Shown: positions 34,817 to 45,066, counted from the first letter of the stretch. The stretch: DNA of 64,000 nt from Tateyamaria sp. Alg231-49 (GCF_900143535.1 NZ_FRFA01000009.1:88921-152920), one strand, 5' to 3'. A program made the numbers and translations. Notes: generated by a model from the sequence alone, not told the origin.

Positions 34817-35748
34817 ACGAATTTGCTCTCAATGGCCACCCAGATCTTTTCCGCAATGTTCACACCGTCAAATCGCTCAAGCTCTTGAATGCCAGTGGGC
34901 GAGGTAACGTTGATTTCGGTCAGATAATCGCCAATCACATCAATACCGACAAAGACCTGACCGCGTTCTTTAAGCAACGGGCCGATACGCGCGCAGATTT
35001 CCAGATCCCGTTCACTCAGGCCAATCTTTTCCGGACGGCCACCGACATGCATGTTCGACCGGGTTTCGCCTGCGGCAGGTACACGATTGATGGCTCCGAC
35101 GGGTACGCCATCGACCAAAATCACGCGCTTGTCACCATTGCTAACGTCGGGAAGGAACTTCTGAACGATCAGCGGTTCCCGGCTGAAACCGGTGAACAGC
35201 TCGTGCAGCGAGGACAGATTGCGGTCATTGGCATCCAGACGGAACACACCAGCGCCCCCATTGCCGTATAGAGGTTTTAGGATCACATCTCCATGCTCGG
35301 CCTTGAACGCCTTGATGGTGTCCAGATCGCGGGCAATGGTGGTTGGCGGGGTGAGGTCAGGAAAATCGAGAACGAGCAGCTTTTCAGGGAAATTTCGCAC
35401 CCAGAAAGGGTCATTCACAACCAACGCGTCACCCTTCAACCGGTCCAACAGATGGGTCGAGGTAATGTAGTGCATGTCAAAGGGAGGGTCCTGACGCAGC
35501 CAGACGACATCAAAGTCGGCCAAATCAACCTCTCGCATCTCGGACAGTTGCGCATGATCACCCTGCACCCGCTGAACGGTGAAATCCTGACCACGCGCCG
35601 TAATTCGGCCGGTTTGATACGCAAGCTGATCCGGAGAATAGAAGAACAACTCATGCCCGCGCGCCTGCGCCTCTTCAGCCAGCCGAAAACTGCTGTCCGC
35701 ATTGATATCCACGTCCCCAATCGGGTCCATCTGAAAGGCAATCTTCAT
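34813..35748 (-). CDS. gshB: glutathione synthase
   Basis: Adds glycine to gamma-glutamylcysteine. The 311 aa start [20 protein letters not shown] and have an ATP-grasp domain ([34 protein letters not shown]) and the C-terminal [15 protein letters not shown] metal/ATP loop. ATG has GGAGATG upstream. The window encodes two GST-like proteins and two GFA-like proteins that could use its product, but they are dispersed. Confidence 0.96.
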   Translation of the reverse strand: MKIAFQMDPIGDVDINADSSFRLAEEAQARGHELFFYSPDQLAYQTGRITARGQDFTVQRVQGDHAQLSEMREVDLADFDVVWLRQDPPFDMHYITSTHLLDRLKGDALVVNDPFWVRNFPEKLLVLDFPDLTPPTTIARDLDTIKAFKAEHGDVILKPLYGNGGAGVFRLDANDRNLSSLHELFTGFSREPLIVQKFLPDVSNGDKRVILVDGVPVGAINRVPAAGETRSNMHVGGRPEKIGLSERDLEICARIGPLLKERGQVFVGIDVIGDYLTEINVTSPTGIQELERFDGVNIAEKIWVAIESKFV

Positions 35749-35858
35749 GGCACATCTCCGGCATGTTTCGCGCCTTTGATGGCGCAGCCAGACGAGAGGC
35801 GCAATGAAAATGGACTGTGCGCAGACGCACGCAGAACAACCTATCGGGTGCTAATGGA

Positions 35859-36281
35859 TCAGATCCACCCACAGAGCGCGTTTTCAAGCACGCTGACTTG
35901 TCCATGCTGATCCATCAACGCGACATCAAACCGGATGTCTGTCAGGTTGCCCATGGGCCGCGTGCCAACATACTCTTCAGCGGTGGCAAATAACCGGCGG
36001 ACCTGGTGCGGCGTGATGTGAGACAGAGCCGCCTCGAAACTATGGCTCTTTTTCACTTCGACCATGACAACACCATCGCCGTCACCAAAGATAAGATCAA
36101 TCTCACCTCGCTGACCGCGCCAGCGCATCTCCAAAAGAACATACCCACGCGCCCGGTAATCGGCCGCCACGCTGTCTTCTGCAGAAAGCCCAGCCAAATA
36201 TGCCATTCGCCCCCGGTCTTTGCGCGTTAAAACAATAGCATTGGAAACCTTAAAGCCATTGGGTGCGGGCACATATGTCAT
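35859..36281 (-). CDS. yraN: YraN/UPF0102 endonuclease-like protein
   Basis: A 140-aa protein whose core is a PD-(D/E)xK nuclease-like fold: GYVLLEMRWRGQRGEIDLIF followed by VVMVEVKKSH, matching the catalytic E/D and ExK pattern. It lacks demonstrated activity in most species. ATG 36281 is chosen because AGAGGA lies eight bases upstream; a GTG immediately before it and an internal ATG at 36206 are alternatives. It is 22-25 bases downstream of rsmI, a pairing seen widely. Confidence 0.85.
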   Translation of the reverse strand: MTYVPAPNGFKVSNAIVLTRKDRGRMAYLAGLSAEDSVAADYRARGYVLLEMRWRGQRGEIDLIFGDGDGVVMVEVKKSHSFEAALSHITPHQVRRLFATAEEYVGTRPMGNLTDIRFDVALMDQHGQVSVLENALCGWI

Positions 36282-36305
36282 CACGTTATCCTCTGATCAC
36301 GTACA

Positions 36306-37163
36306 TCAGTCGCGCGAAATGGACAGGGCGCGCTGATACACTTGCCGTTTGGGCACATCCAAAGTTTCGGCCACAAACGCCGCCGCATCCTTCACAGACA
36401 TATCCTTCAACGCTGACCTTAGCGCCGATTCGATGTCTATTTCCCTAACGTCCACCCGTTCTGAGCGTCCGATCAGGACGACGATTTCGCCTTTCACGTT
36501 GGCTGAAGCATAGTATTCGGCAAGTTCCGCCAATGTACCGTCGCGTTTTTCCTCGAATTTCTTGGTCAGTTCCCGACACACGACACAGGCGCGGTCTGCG
36601 CCCAAAATCTCTGCAGCATCGTTCAACATGGCGCCCAGACGTTTTGGTGATTCATACATGACCAGTGTGGCTTTCACCCCGGCCAGTTCCGCCAGCCCCG
36701 CCTTTCTCCCACTCCGACTTGCAGGCAAAAAACCTGCAAAGTGAAAAGCATCCGTAGGCAGCCCCCCCACTACAAGCGCTGTGAGAACCGCCGATGGTCC
36801 GGGCGCACAGGTCACTGGTACCCCGGAGGCACGCGCGCTGCGCGCCAGCTCAAACCCCGGATCAGCGATCAACGGCATCCCTGCTTCCGAGGCATAGGCC
36901 ACGCTTTCACCAGCGGCTGCCCGTGTCACCAACCGTGCCACAACGCCTTCTTTGGAATGCTCATGCAGCGCCTCGATCCTACGCCCGGCCAAAGGCACGC
37001 CGTGGATGTCCATCAGTTTACGCAAGGACCGCGTGTCTTCGGCAACCAGCACATCGGCGCTCGCCAACACATCCAGCGCCCTGAGCGTGATGTCGCGCGC
37101 CGTTCCGATGGGAACGCCGACAAACCACACTCCGCCGCTCAGAACGACCTTATTATGATTCAA
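36306..37163 (-). CDS. rsmI: 16S rRNA (cytidine-2'-O)-methyltransferase RsmI
   Basis: Methylates C1402 of 16S rRNA at the ribose, using SAM. The 285 aa open with WFVGVPIGTARDITLRAL and continue with VLVAEDTRSLRKLMD, SVAYASEAGMPLIADPG and TLVMYESPKRL, the tetrapyrrole-methylase fold signatures. The only start that keeps the usual N-terminus is a TTG at 37163, preceded by AGAGG at long spacing, so the exact start is uncertain. Divergent from the Lpo-like lipoprotein gene, preserving a rearranged version of the yraL-yraM-yraN neighbourhood. Confidence 0.92.
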   Translation of the reverse strand: MNHNKVVLSGGVWFVGVPIGTARDITLRALDVLASADVLVAEDTRSLRKLMDIHGVPLAGRRIEALHEHSKEGVVARLVTRAAAGESVAYASEAGMPLIADPGFELARSARASGVPVTCAPGPSAVLTALVVGGLPTDAFHFAGFLPASRSGRKAGLAELAGVKATLVMYESPKRLGAMLNDAAEILGADRACVVCRELTKKFEEKRDGTLAELAEYYASANVKGEIVVLIGRSERVDVREIDIESALRSALKDMSVKDAAAFVAETLDVPKRQVYQRALSISRD

Positions 37164-37256
37164 AGCTGGACCCGCCTCTGTGTACGTTTATGATCTGCCT
37201 CAAACGGGACGGAGCAGGACGCGCACCGCCCGCGACAGCTGGGAGAGAGAATTTTT

Positions 37257-38429
37257 ATGTTTGCGTTTTTAAAGTCTTTGCGCAAGGCCGCACGCCGCGC
37301 CATCATTCCTGTGGCCGCTCTTGGTCTGGCGGCCTGTGACACTGCCCCAATCGGCAGCGGCCCGGCCATTGATACATCCAAGCCTGTGCCGGTCGCCCTG
37401 CTTGTGCCGCGCGGATCGGGACAATCCAGCGATGATCTACTTGCACAGAACCTTGAAAACGCGGCCCGCCTTGCGATGCGCGACCTGAACGGCGTCGAAA
37501 TCGATCTGCGGGTCTACAGTACTGCCGGAAACGCCCAAACCGCCGCTACCCAAGCGGCAGCGGCCATCAACGACGGTGCGCAAATCATCCTTGGCCCGCT
37601 CTATGCTGAAGCGGCCAATGCCGCTGGCGTAGCCGCAGCCGCCGAAGGGGTCAACGTACTGGCCTTTTCTAACAATACGACAATCGCTGGCGGCAACGTC
37701 TTTGTGTTGGGATCAACCTTTGGCAACTCCGCAGACCGGCTGGTCAGCTACGCCACGAGCCAGGGACGTCGCAATATCGTGGTGGTGCACGCCGAAGACG
37801 TAGCCGGCCAACTTGGTCGCGACGCCATTACCCAGTCCATCGCGCGCAACGGCGCCACGCTCGCCGGCACTGTAGGGTATCCGCTGTCCCAACAAGGCCT
37901 GATCGCCGCCGTACCGCAGATCAAAGCGACGGTGGACAATGCGGGCGCAGACTCAGTGTTCCTGACGGCAACGCCTTCTGCTGGACTCCCCCTTCTGACA
38001 CAACTGCTGCCCGAAGCAGGTGTCGCGCCCACAACAACCCAGTTTATCGGCCTTGCCCGCTGGGACAGCCCATCGCAAACGCTGGATTTGCCTGGGGTAC
38101 AGGGGGGCTGGTTTGCCCTGCCCGATCCAAACCGAAGTGCTGCGTTTAACAACCAGTACCTGACGGCCTATGGCAGCGCGCCACACCCTCTGGCGGGCCT
38201 CGCGTTCGATGGCATTGCAGCAATCGGAGCACTGGCCAGTCGGGGCGACTCGAACGCCTTGTCGCGTTCGTCATTGACCCAAGGATCAGGTTTCCAAGGG
38301 GCGTCGGGCATCTTCCGACTGCGCGGGGACGGCACCAGTGAACGTGGGCTGGCCATCGCCACTGTGCGCGAGAACCGGGTCACCATCATCAGCCCTGCAC
38401 CCACCAGCTTTGGCGGGGCGGGGTTCTGA
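37257..38429 (+). CDS. LpoA-like penicillin-binding-protein activator lipoprotein
   Basis: A 390-aa protein with a lipoprotein signal ending AALGLAACDT (lipobox LAAC), so it is lipid-anchored. The remainder has a periplasmic-binding-protein-like fold (VALLVPRGSGQSSDDLLAQN, IILGPLYAEAANAAGVAAA) typical of the YraM/LpoA group, which activates class A PBPs in gammaproteobacteria. In alphaproteobacteria the PBP partner is unproven. The long GGGAGAGAGA upstream gives a good ribosome site. Stop is eight bases before the glnD start. Confidence 0.87.
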   Translation: MFAFLKSLRKAARRAIIPVAALGLAACDTAPIGSGPAIDTSKPVPVALLVPRGSGQSSDDLLAQNLENAARLAMRDLNGVEIDLRVYSTAGNAQTAATQAAAAINDGAQIILGPLYAEAANAAGVAAAAEGVNVLAFSNNTTIAGGNVFVLGSTFGNSADRLVSYATSQGRRNIVVVHAEDVAGQLGRDAITQSIARNGATLAGTVGYPLSQQGLIAAVPQIKATVDNAGADSVFLTATPSAGLPLLTQLLPEAGVAPTTTQFIGLARWDSPSQTLDLPGVQGGWFALPDPNRSAAFNNQYLTAYGSAPHPLAGLAFDGIAAIGALASRGDSNALSRSSLTQGSGFQGASGIFRLRGDGTSERGLAIATVRENRVTIISPAPTSFGGAGF

Positions 38430-38436
38430 TCACACG

Positions 38437-41208
38437 GTGAGCGATCTTACCCTTAAAATCCCTGAAAAAGTCCTGCCAGAGCTGATCTGCGATCCATCAG
38501 ACGTGTTTGATGTCGCTGCATTCGATGCTCTGTTGGACAAAGCCATTGCGGACAACGACAGAACTGCCCGCACGGCGTTACTTGAGCACCTGAAAGCTGC
38601 GCAAGTGGACGGTCGGGCCTGCATCGCAGATGCTTTTCGCAAGCATCCCTTCCGCTCTCGCCCTACCACGCGGGCCTATTCTTACCTCACCGACTGCCTT
38701 TTCGGGGCGGCCTTTCGCACGGCGCAACACCTGTTGCATCCCAACCCCACTCCGACCAAGGGCGAACGGATCGCAGTGCTTGCGGTGGGGGGCTATGGGC
38801 GCGGTGAAATGGCGCCGTTTTCTGACGTCGATCTGCTGTTCCTGACGCCCTACAAAATCACGCCATGGGCAGAAAGCGTGATCGAGGCCACACTCTACCT
38901 GCTCTGGGATCTAAAACTGAAAGTGGGGCATTCCAGCCGAACCGTGCGCGATTGCATCCGACTGGGTGGCGAAGATTTCACCATCCGCACAGCCATGCTG
39001 GAAAACAGGTTCCTACTGGGTGATCCTGACCTTGCGACAGAACTGGACAGCCGACTGCGCGCAGACCTTTTTGAAGGCACCGAGCGGGATTTCATCCGTG
39101 CCAAACTGGCCGAACGCGAAACGCGCCACCGCAAGCAAGGGCAACGTTATGTGGTCGAACCCAATGTCAAAGAGGGCAAGGGGGGCTTGCGCGATCTGCA
39201 ATCACTGTTCTGGATCGGCAAGTATATCTACAAGGTGCAGGATGCCGCCGAACTTGTGCCTTTGGGGTTGTTCACGCGAGACGAATTCCACGACTTCGTG
39301 AAGGCCGAGGATTTCTTGTGGGCCACGCGGTGCCACATGCACTTGCTGACCGGACGGCCTACGGAACAATTGACCTTTGACATGCAGGCCGCTGTTGCGG
39401 ACGCCATGGGATACGAGGACAAGTCAGGGCGGCGCGGTGTTGAGATTTTTATGCAGGCCTTCTTTCGGCAAGCCACCGTGGTGGGCGACCTGACCCGGAT
39501 CTTCCTGACTGAACTGGAGGCGATCCACCTCAAGGACGAACCGTTGCTCGACCGTCTGTTCAAACGGCGGCGGCGGGTTAAACCCGGCTACGAAGTAATC
39601 CACAACCGGTTAGCCATCGCGGACGACGCCGCCTTTCTGAAAGACAAACTGAACCTGCTGCGCCTATTCGAGGAGGGGCTGCGTACGGGCATGCTGATCC
39701 ACCCGGATGCCATGCGGCTCATCAAATCCAACCTTGATCTGATTGACGAAGAAATGCGGCGCACACCCGAGGCGCAGCGGATTTTTCTCGATCTGATGCT
39801 GAAACACGGCAACCCCGAACGCGCCTTGCGAAGGATGAACGAACTTGGGGTGCTGGCCGCTTTCATCCCCGAATTCGAACATGTCGTCGCGATGATGCAG
39901 TTCAATATGTATCACTCCTATACAGTGGACGAACACATCATTCAGTGCATCGCGCAGCTGGCCATGATCGAAAAGGAGGAGCTGGTTGAAGACCTGCCTG
40001 TCGCCTCCTCGATCCTGAAACGAGGTGTCAACCGACGGGTACTTTATGTGGCGCTGTTGCTGCATGACATCGCCAAAGGCAAACCCGAAGACCACGCCAT
40101 TCTCGGTGCTCAGATGGCACGCAAGATTGGGCCACGGCTGGGTTTGAAACAGGACGAGGTGGACACGGTCGAATGGCTGATCCGATACCACCTCCTGATG
40201 TCGGACATGGCCCAGAAACGCGACATCGCCGACCCTCGCACCGTGCGCGACTTTGCCAAGGCAGTGCAGACCGTCAAACGGCTCGACCTGCTGTGTGTGC
40301 TGACAGTCTGTGACATCCGCGGCGTCGGTCCCGACGTTTGGAACAACTGGAAGGCCGTTCTGATCCGCGCGCTTTACCGGCAGACCAAACGGGCGCTTGA
40401 GGATGGGATGGAAGCCCTTACCCGCGAGGGACGCGGGACAGAGGCCAAGCGCGCCCTGCGCGAGGCGCTGTCAGACTGGCCGCGCAAAGACCTGCAAACC
40501 GAAACCACACGGCACTACGAACCTTACTGGCAAGGTCTGCACGTCACGGCCCACGTGGCTTTTGCAAACATGCTGCGCAACGCGGACGGGTCCAAGGTTC
40601 TGATCGACCTGTACCCAGACGAAGACCGGGATGCCACGCGCGTCTGTTTTATCATGCCAGACCACCACGGCATCTTTGCCCGGCTCACCGGGGCGCTGGC
40701 ACTGGTCGGTGCCAATATTGTCGATGCGCGCAGCTATACGACCAAGGACGGATTTGTAGCCGATGCGTTCTGGGTACAGGACGCGGACGGCAATGCCTTT
40801 GACCCTTCTCGCCTGCCACGTCTGCGCAAAATGATCGAACGGACCCTTGCGGGTGAAGTGGTGACACGAGACGCCATCAAAGACCGCGACAAAATTAAAA
40901 AGCGGGAAAAAGCGTTCCGCGTGCCCACTCATATCACCTTCGACAACGACGGGTCTGACATCTACACGATCATCGAGGTCGACACGCGCGACCGCCCCGG
41001 CCTGCTGCACGACCTGACGCGGACGCTGGCGGCGAGCAATGTCTATATCGCCAACGCGGTCATCGCGACCTACGGCGAACAGGTCGTGGACACCTTTTAT
41101 GTCAAAGACATGTTTGGACTGAAATACTTCTCGGAAAACAAACAGGCGAGCCTTGAGAAAAAGCTGCGCACCGCGATAAGCGAAGGCAGCGCACGGGCCG
41201 AAGGCTGA
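38437..41208 (+). CDS. glnD: PII uridylyltransferase/uridylyl-removing enzyme
   Basis: Senses glutamine and modifies PII proteins, setting nitrogen control. The 923 aa have four parts: a nucleotidyltransferase domain (VGGYGRGEMAPFSDVDLLF), a central PII-uridylyltransferase helical domain, an HD domain for deuridylylation (LLLHDIAKGKPEDH) and two C-terminal ACT domains (CFIMPDHHGIFARLTGAL and IIEVDTRDRPGLLHDLTR). GTG 38437 is chosen since it follows the upstream stop and gives family length; the frame is open further back but overlaps the lipoprotein gene. The ribosome site is weak, so it may depend on coupling. Confidence 0.94.
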   Translation: MSDLTLKIPEKVLPELICDPSDVFDVAAFDALLDKAIADNDRTARTALLEHLKAAQVDGRACIADAFRKHPFRSRPTTRAYSYLTDCLFGAAFRTAQHLLHPNPTPTKGERIAVLAVGGYGRGEMAPFSDVDLLFLTPYKITPWAESVIEATLYLLWDLKLKVGHSSRTVRDCIRLGGEDFTIRTAMLENRFLLGDPDLATELDSRLRADLFEGTERDFIRAKLAERETRHRKQGQRYVVEPNVKEGKGGLRDLQSLFWIGKYIYKVQDAAELVPLGLFTRDEFHDFVKAEDFLWATRCHMHLLTGRPTEQLTFDMQAAVADAMGYEDKSGRRGVEIFMQAFFRQATVVGDLTRIFLTELEAIHLKDEPLLDRLFKRRRRVKPGYEVIHNRLAIADDAAFLKDKLNLLRLFEEGLRTGMLIHPDAMRLIKSNLDLIDEEMRRTPEAQRIFLDLMLKHGNPERALRRMNELGVLAAFIPEFEHVVAMMQFNMYHSYTVDEHIIQCIAQLAMIEKEELVEDLPVASSILKRGVNRRVLYVALLLHDIAKGKPEDHAILGAQMARKIGPRLGLKQDEVDTVEWLIRYHLLMSDMAQKRDIADPRTVRDFAKAVQTVKRLDLLCVLTVCDIRGVGPDVWNNWKAVLIRALYRQTKRALEDGMEALTREGRGTEAKRALREALSDWPRKDLQTETTRHYEPYWQGLHVTAHVAFANMLRNADGSKVLIDLYPDEDRDATRVCFIMPDHHGIFARLTGALALVGANIVDARSYTTKDGFVADAFWVQDADGNAFDPSRLPRLRKMIERTLAGEVVTRDAIKDRDKIKKREKAFRVPTHITFDNDGSDIYTIIEVDTRDRPGLLHDLTRTLAASNVYIANAVIATYGEQVVDTFYVKDMFGLKYFSENKQASLEKKLRTAISEGSARAEG

Positions 41209-41366
41209 TGGCTCAGCCGTTGCCAAGGCAACGCTGGCGCGCACAACTATTTTGTGTTCTCAACCTGCGGATCGAGCTAGATGCGCTCCCCCAAAGCATG
41301 AACCACAGGATTTAAAGCCCAAGCAGCAAGTGGTAAGGGTGCAGGCGCAATCAAGGATGCCGATAC

Positions 41367-41621
41367 ATGCCTGATCAAAACACCAGCTTCTTTCATATTG
41401 CCACCCAACGCAGCGTGGTGGTGCGCGCCGCACGTATTGCAACCGTTGTGGGGCTCATCCTCGCCGTTATCAATCATGGGGATACATTGGTTTCTGGTGC
41501 GGCGACCCTGTCAACGTGGTTCAAGATCGTGCTGACCTTTCTCGTCCCGTTCGGCGTATCGACGTTTTCGTCTGTGCTGGCCGTACGTGAGCGTATGCAA
41601 ATGGTTGAACCGATGAAATGA
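41367..41621 (+). CDS. nrtS: NrtS-like nitrate/nitrite transporter
   Basis: An 84-aa membrane protein with two hydrophobic segments (about 25-43 and 50-72) and a conserved-looking core AVINHGDTLVSG. It resembles the small NrtS nitrate/nitrite uptake family, which works as an oligomer. Position next to glnD suits nitrogen metabolism, although no nitrate reductase genes are in the window. No strong ribosome site. A regulatory role cannot be excluded. Confidence 0.72.
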   Translation: MPDQNTSFFHIATQRSVVVRAARIATVVGLILAVINHGDTLVSGAATLSTWFKIVLTFLVPFGVSTFSSVLAVRERMQMVEPMK

Positions 41622-41721
41622 GAGCGTTGGCTATGACCCCGGTTTACCAGAACATAAAAATACTCAAGGTAACGGCATTCTGATATCTCTGATGCCAATC
41701 ATCTCCAGCAAGGCACCCGCC

Positions 41722-42108
41722 ATGGACAACAGTAAATTCGACACCGGCATGAAAACGCGGCGCGCCGTTCTGGGAGACGCTCATGTGGATCGGGCCGAGG
41801 CGTCCAAAACCGACTTTGACACTACGTTCCAAACTCTGATCACCGAAGGCGCATGGGGCACCGTTTGGTCCTCTGACGCGATCAGCCTGCGTGAACGTTC
41901 CATGATCACACTCGCCCTTCTGGCAGCCACCAAGAACTTTGACGAAATCCCAATGCATATCCGCGCCACAGCCCAGACCGGGGCAACCAAGCAGGACGTC
42001 ATCGAAGCGTTTCAGCATGTCGCGATCTATGCCGGGGTTCCGGCGGCAAACCACGCCATCAAGCTTGCCAAACAAACCTATGCAGAGATGGAGGCAAACC
42101 CTGAATGA
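41722..42108 (+). CDS. pcaC: 4-carboxymuconolactone decarboxylase
   Basis: Third enzyme of the protocatechuate branch of the beta-ketoadipate pathway. The 128-aa carboxymuconolactone-decarboxylase (AhpD-like) fold shows [19 protein letters not shown] at the start, [20 protein letters not shown] and the C-terminal [18 protein letters not shown]. The ATG at 41722 has AAGG upstream; the frame is open ten codons further back. Overlaps pcaH by four bases. Confidence 0.93.
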   Translation: MDNSKFDTGMKTRRAVLGDAHVDRAEASKTDFDTTFQTLITEGAWGTVWSSDAISLRERSMITLALLAATKNFDEIPMHIRATAQTGATKQDVIEAFQHVAIYAGVPAANHAIKLAKQTYAEMEANPE

Positions 42109-42827
42109 CGCGCAAGGACCTAATACAGCGTGACCGCGAATGGCATCCGCCGGCCTACGCCCACGACTACAAATCCAGTGTGACGCGCTCACCGCGCTAT
42201 GCGCTCCTGTCCCTCGACAACTCCGAAAGCGAACTCAGCGGGCCGACCTTTGGACACTCCGACATTGACCCGCTCGATAACAATCTGATCCGCAACTACG
42301 CCAAGGACGGAGACGCCATTGGCGAACGTATCATCGTTCATGGCCGTGTACTGGACGAAAACGCGCGCCCTGTGCCCAATGCGCTTGTCGAGATCTGGCA
42401 AGCAAACGCAGGCGGGCGTTATCGGCACAAGAAAGACACCTACCTTGCACCAATTGACCCGAACTTCGGTGGATGCGGGCGGACCCTGACGGACGAAAAC
42501 GGGCGCTATGCCTTTCATACCGTCAAACCCGGCGCTTACCCGTGGCGCAACTGGGTCAACAACTGGAGGCCAGCGCATATCCACTTTTCCGTCTTCGGCA
42601 CCGCTTTTGCGCAGCGCCTGATCACACAGATGTATTTTGAAGGCGACCCGCTGATCGCGAAATGTCCCATCGTCAAATCCATCCCCGACCAGCGCGCCAT
42701 CGACCAATTGGTCGCGGCCCTTGATCTCAACGAAACGGTGCCGCTGGACAGCATCGCCTACAAGTTCGACATCGTGTTGCGCGGCCATCGCTCAACCTTT
42801 TTCGAAAACCGTCCCGAGGGGAACTGA
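42105..42827 (+). CDS. pcaH: protocatechuate 3,4-dioxygenase beta subunit
   Basis: Iron-binding subunit of the intradiol dioxygenase that cleaves protocatechuate. The 240 aa contain [19 protein letters not shown] and the ligand set: Tyr residues in this region and in KPGAYPWRN, and the two His in RPAHIHFS. The N-terminal half [21 protein letters not shown] matches PcaH. ATGA overlap with pcaC; pcaG begins two bases after its stop. Confidence 0.96.
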   Translation: MTRKDLIQRDREWHPPAYAHDYKSSVTRSPRYALLSLDNSESELSGPTFGHSDIDPLDNNLIRNYAKDGDAIGERIIVHGRVLDENARPVPNALVEIWQANAGGRYRHKKDTYLAPIDPNFGGCGRTLTDENGRYAFHTVKPGAYPWRNWVNNWRPAHIHFSVFGTAFAQRLITQMYFEGDPLIAKCPIVKSIPDQRAIDQLVAALDLNETVPLDSIAYKFDIVLRGHRSTFFENRPEGN

Positions 42828-42829
42828 GA

Positions 42830-43429
42830 ATGGTCCAATCGTTGAATTACCTCAAAGAGACCGCCTCTCAAACCGCTGGGCCTTACGTCCATATTGGATT
42901 GGCCCCGGGTGCCGCAGGCTTTGACATCTACGCTAATGAATTGGGACGCGACATCACCGGCCCCACCGCCAAGGGCGACCGGATCACAGTGACAGGCACG
43001 GTCAGCGATGGCACGGGCGCCCCAGTCAAGGATGTGCTTATCGAGGTCTGGCAAGCCAACGCTGACGGCGTTTACCCCGGCGAAGGCCACGTCGAAGACG
43101 GTTTTCGCGGCTTTGGCCGTGCGATCCCCGATTTCGACAGTGGCGTGTTTACGTTTGAGACGATCAAACCCGGCGCAGTGGCCGCGAGCAATGGCAAGCC
43201 CATGGCCCCACACATTAACCTCTGGCTTGTGGCGCGGGGGATCAATGTCGGGCTGAATACGCGGATGTATTTCGGGGATGAGACTGAGGCAAACGCCGCC
43301 GACCCAGTATTGGGCCTGATCGAGCAGGTCCACCGCCGCGACACCCTGATCGCACGCCCGGATGGGTCCACCTATCACTTCGACATCTGCCTTCAGGGCG
43401 ATGCCGAAACCGTCTTCTTTGATATATGA
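42830..43429 (+). CDS. pcaG: protocatechuate 3,4-dioxygenase alpha subunit
   Basis: Partner subunit of PcaH. The 199 aa share the intradiol dioxygenase fold (QTAGPYVHIGLAPGAAG, VLIEVWQANADGVYPG, PHINLWLVARGINVGL) but lack the complete iron-ligand set, as expected for the alpha subunit. Co-transcribed with pcaC and pcaH. Downstream pathway genes pcaB, pcaD and pcaIJ are not in the window. Confidence 0.96.
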   Translation: MVQSLNYLKETASQTAGPYVHIGLAPGAAGFDIYANELGRDITGPTAKGDRITVTGTVSDGTGAPVKDVLIEVWQANADGVYPGEGHVEDGFRGFGRAIPDFDSGVFTFETIKPGAVAASNGKPMAPHINLWLVARGINVGLNTRMYFGDETEANAADPVLGLIEQVHRRDTLIARPDGSTYHFDICLQGDAETVFFDI

Positions 43430-43438
43430 GCGTAACCT

Positions 43439-44278
43439 ATGACCAAACCTTGCATTATCTGCGTCGCCATCACCGGGTCCGTGCCGACCAAGAAAGACAA
43501 CCCCGCCTTACCGGTCACGGTCACCGAACAGGTCGAGAGCACCCACGAGGCCTTTGAGGCGGGCGCAAGCATCGCCCACTGCCATGTGCGCGATGATGAA
43601 GGCAAACCAACTTCCGATCCTGACCGGTTTGCCCTGCTCAAAGAGGGGCTGGAAAAACACTGCCCGGGCATGATCATTCAACTCTCCACAGGCGGACGCT
43701 CGGGCGCAGGTCTTGAGCGGGGCGGCATGCTGCCCCTGCGCCCTGACATGGCCTCGATCTCTGTGGGGTCCACTAACTTTCCTACCCGCGTCTATGAAAA
43801 CTCGCCGGACCTCGTGGACTGGCTTGCTGGCGAGATGCGCAAGTACGACGTCAAACCCGAGGTCGAAGCCTTTGACCTCAGCCACATCTTTCAGTCCAAA
43901 AAGATGGCCGATGCAGGCGACATCATCGGCACACCCTACGTCCAATTTGTGATGGGTGTGAAAAACTCCATGCCCGCCGACCGCGAGGTCTTCGATTTCT
44001 ACGTCAAGACGGTGCACAGGTTGTTTGGAACAGACGCACCGTGGTGCGCGGCGGGCATCGGTCGGTCGCAGCTAGAGCTTAACGAGTGGGCGATTGCGGC
44101 AGGCGGGCACGCGCGCACTGGGCTCGAAGACAACGTGCGGATGGACCGGGAGACACTCGCCCCGTCGAATGCAGCACTTGTGGCGCGGGCCGTCGAAATC
44201 TGTAAAAAACACGACCGCCCCGTCGCCACTTCCACGCAAGCGCGCGAGATTTTGGGGTTAAGGCCAGTGGCAGCCTGA
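43439..44278 (+). CDS. BKACE-family (DUF849) beta-keto acid cleavage enzyme
   Basis: A 279-aa TIM-barrel zinc enzyme condensing a beta-keto acid with acetyl-CoA. Family motifs: ICVAITGSVPTKKDNPALPV, the zinc-binding IAHCHVRDDEG, and GLEDNVRMDRETLAPSNAAL at the C-terminus. In this operon the natural candidate substrate is beta-ketoadipate or a related beta-keto acid, giving an alternative end to the pca pathway; this is inference from position. It starts ten bases after pcaG. Confidence 0.9.
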   Translation: MTKPCIICVAITGSVPTKKDNPALPVTVTEQVESTHEAFEAGASIAHCHVRDDEGKPTSDPDRFALLKEGLEKHCPGMIIQLSTGGRSGAGLERGGMLPLRPDMASISVGSTNFPTRVYENSPDLVDWLAGEMRKYDVKPEVEAFDLSHIFQSKKMADAGDIIGTPYVQFVMGVKNSMPADREVFDFYVKTVHRLFGTDAPWCAAGIGRSQLELNEWAIAAGGHARTGLEDNVRMDRETLAPSNAALVARAVEICKKHDRPVATSTQAREILGLRPVAA

Positions 44279-44376
44279 CCCCAACCCGTCGCGACGCTTG
44301 CGGCGCCCGACAGGAAATTCTGGCAATAGGGTAGATACTCAATTAGCCATGAATACAGGATAAAAAGGTGGGTATT

Positions 44377-45033
44377 ATGGAACGGTTCGCCGACAGTCAC
44401 GACAGCTTCTACATCAGCGAAGTCGCCGAGCAGGCCAACGAACTGGCCGCATCCATCCCCCAACTCCTCGAAAAGATCACGCTGCTGCAAGCAGCTGTGA
44501 ACGACTTTGCCAAGCTCAATCTGGAAGAGGGAACAATCCCCGAAGAATCCTTTGGCTACATACCTCTCGACCTTGGCGAGTTCTTCGCAAAGATCTTCGC
44601 ACTGGAACAGGCTCTGACACTCGACGTGGATTACCGGCATCCCGAACTGCGCCACCGTCCCTGCACGTTCCTTGAAGTCGGATGTGGGGGAGGGCGTTTG
44701 GTGCATCTGCTCAGTTGCACCGACCGGTTCAACTTTGACAAGATCCACGGGTTCGATATCTCAGAACCGATGATCAAGGCCGGACAAGCCCGGTACGGGC
44801 TGGGAAGCAACCTGTTTGTAGAGGACTGCCTGACCTTTGATTACTCGGGCTACGACGTGGTCTTCTTCTACCGGCCTCTGCAAGACGATGATGCCGAAAC
44901 AGCATTCGAGAACCGGCTGATTGAAACCCTGAAACCCGGCACATTTATTGTCGGGGCCGGGCAAGAGTCACTGGATAACAACCGCAAAGTTGTGGCCAAG
45001 GACGACCAAAACTCGATCTTCAAACGGCTCTGA
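44377..45033 (+). CDS. class I SAM-dependent methyltransferase-like protein
   Basis: A 218-aa protein with a Rossmann methyltransferase core: TFLEVGCGGGRLVHLLSC (motif I), HGFDISEPMIKAGQARYG (acidic loop) and YDVVFFYRPLQD. The N-terminal 85 residues are helical and of unknown role. ATG 44377 has AAAGGTGG six bases upstream; a GTG three codons earlier lies within that site and is less likely. Substrate unknown. The downstream gap has no gene. Confidence 0.78.
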   Translation: MERFADSHDSFYISEVAEQANELAASIPQLLEKITLLQAAVNDFAKLNLEEGTIPEESFGYIPLDLGEFFAKIFALEQALTLDVDYRHPELRHRPCTFLEVGCGGGRLVHLLSCTDRFNFDKIHGFDISEPMIKAGQARYGLGSNLFVEDCLTFDYSGYDVVFFYRPLQDDDAETAFENRLIETLKPGTFIVGAGQESLDNNRKVVAKDDQNSIFKRL

Positions 45034-45066
45034 CAATGTCCGCGTAGCGCTTTGGGAACTCAAAGC

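Noticed and set aside
41218..41233. Hairpin CGTTGCC/GGCAACG after glnD as a terminator
   Set aside because: Stem is real but short and no T run follows directly; too weak to list as a terminator.
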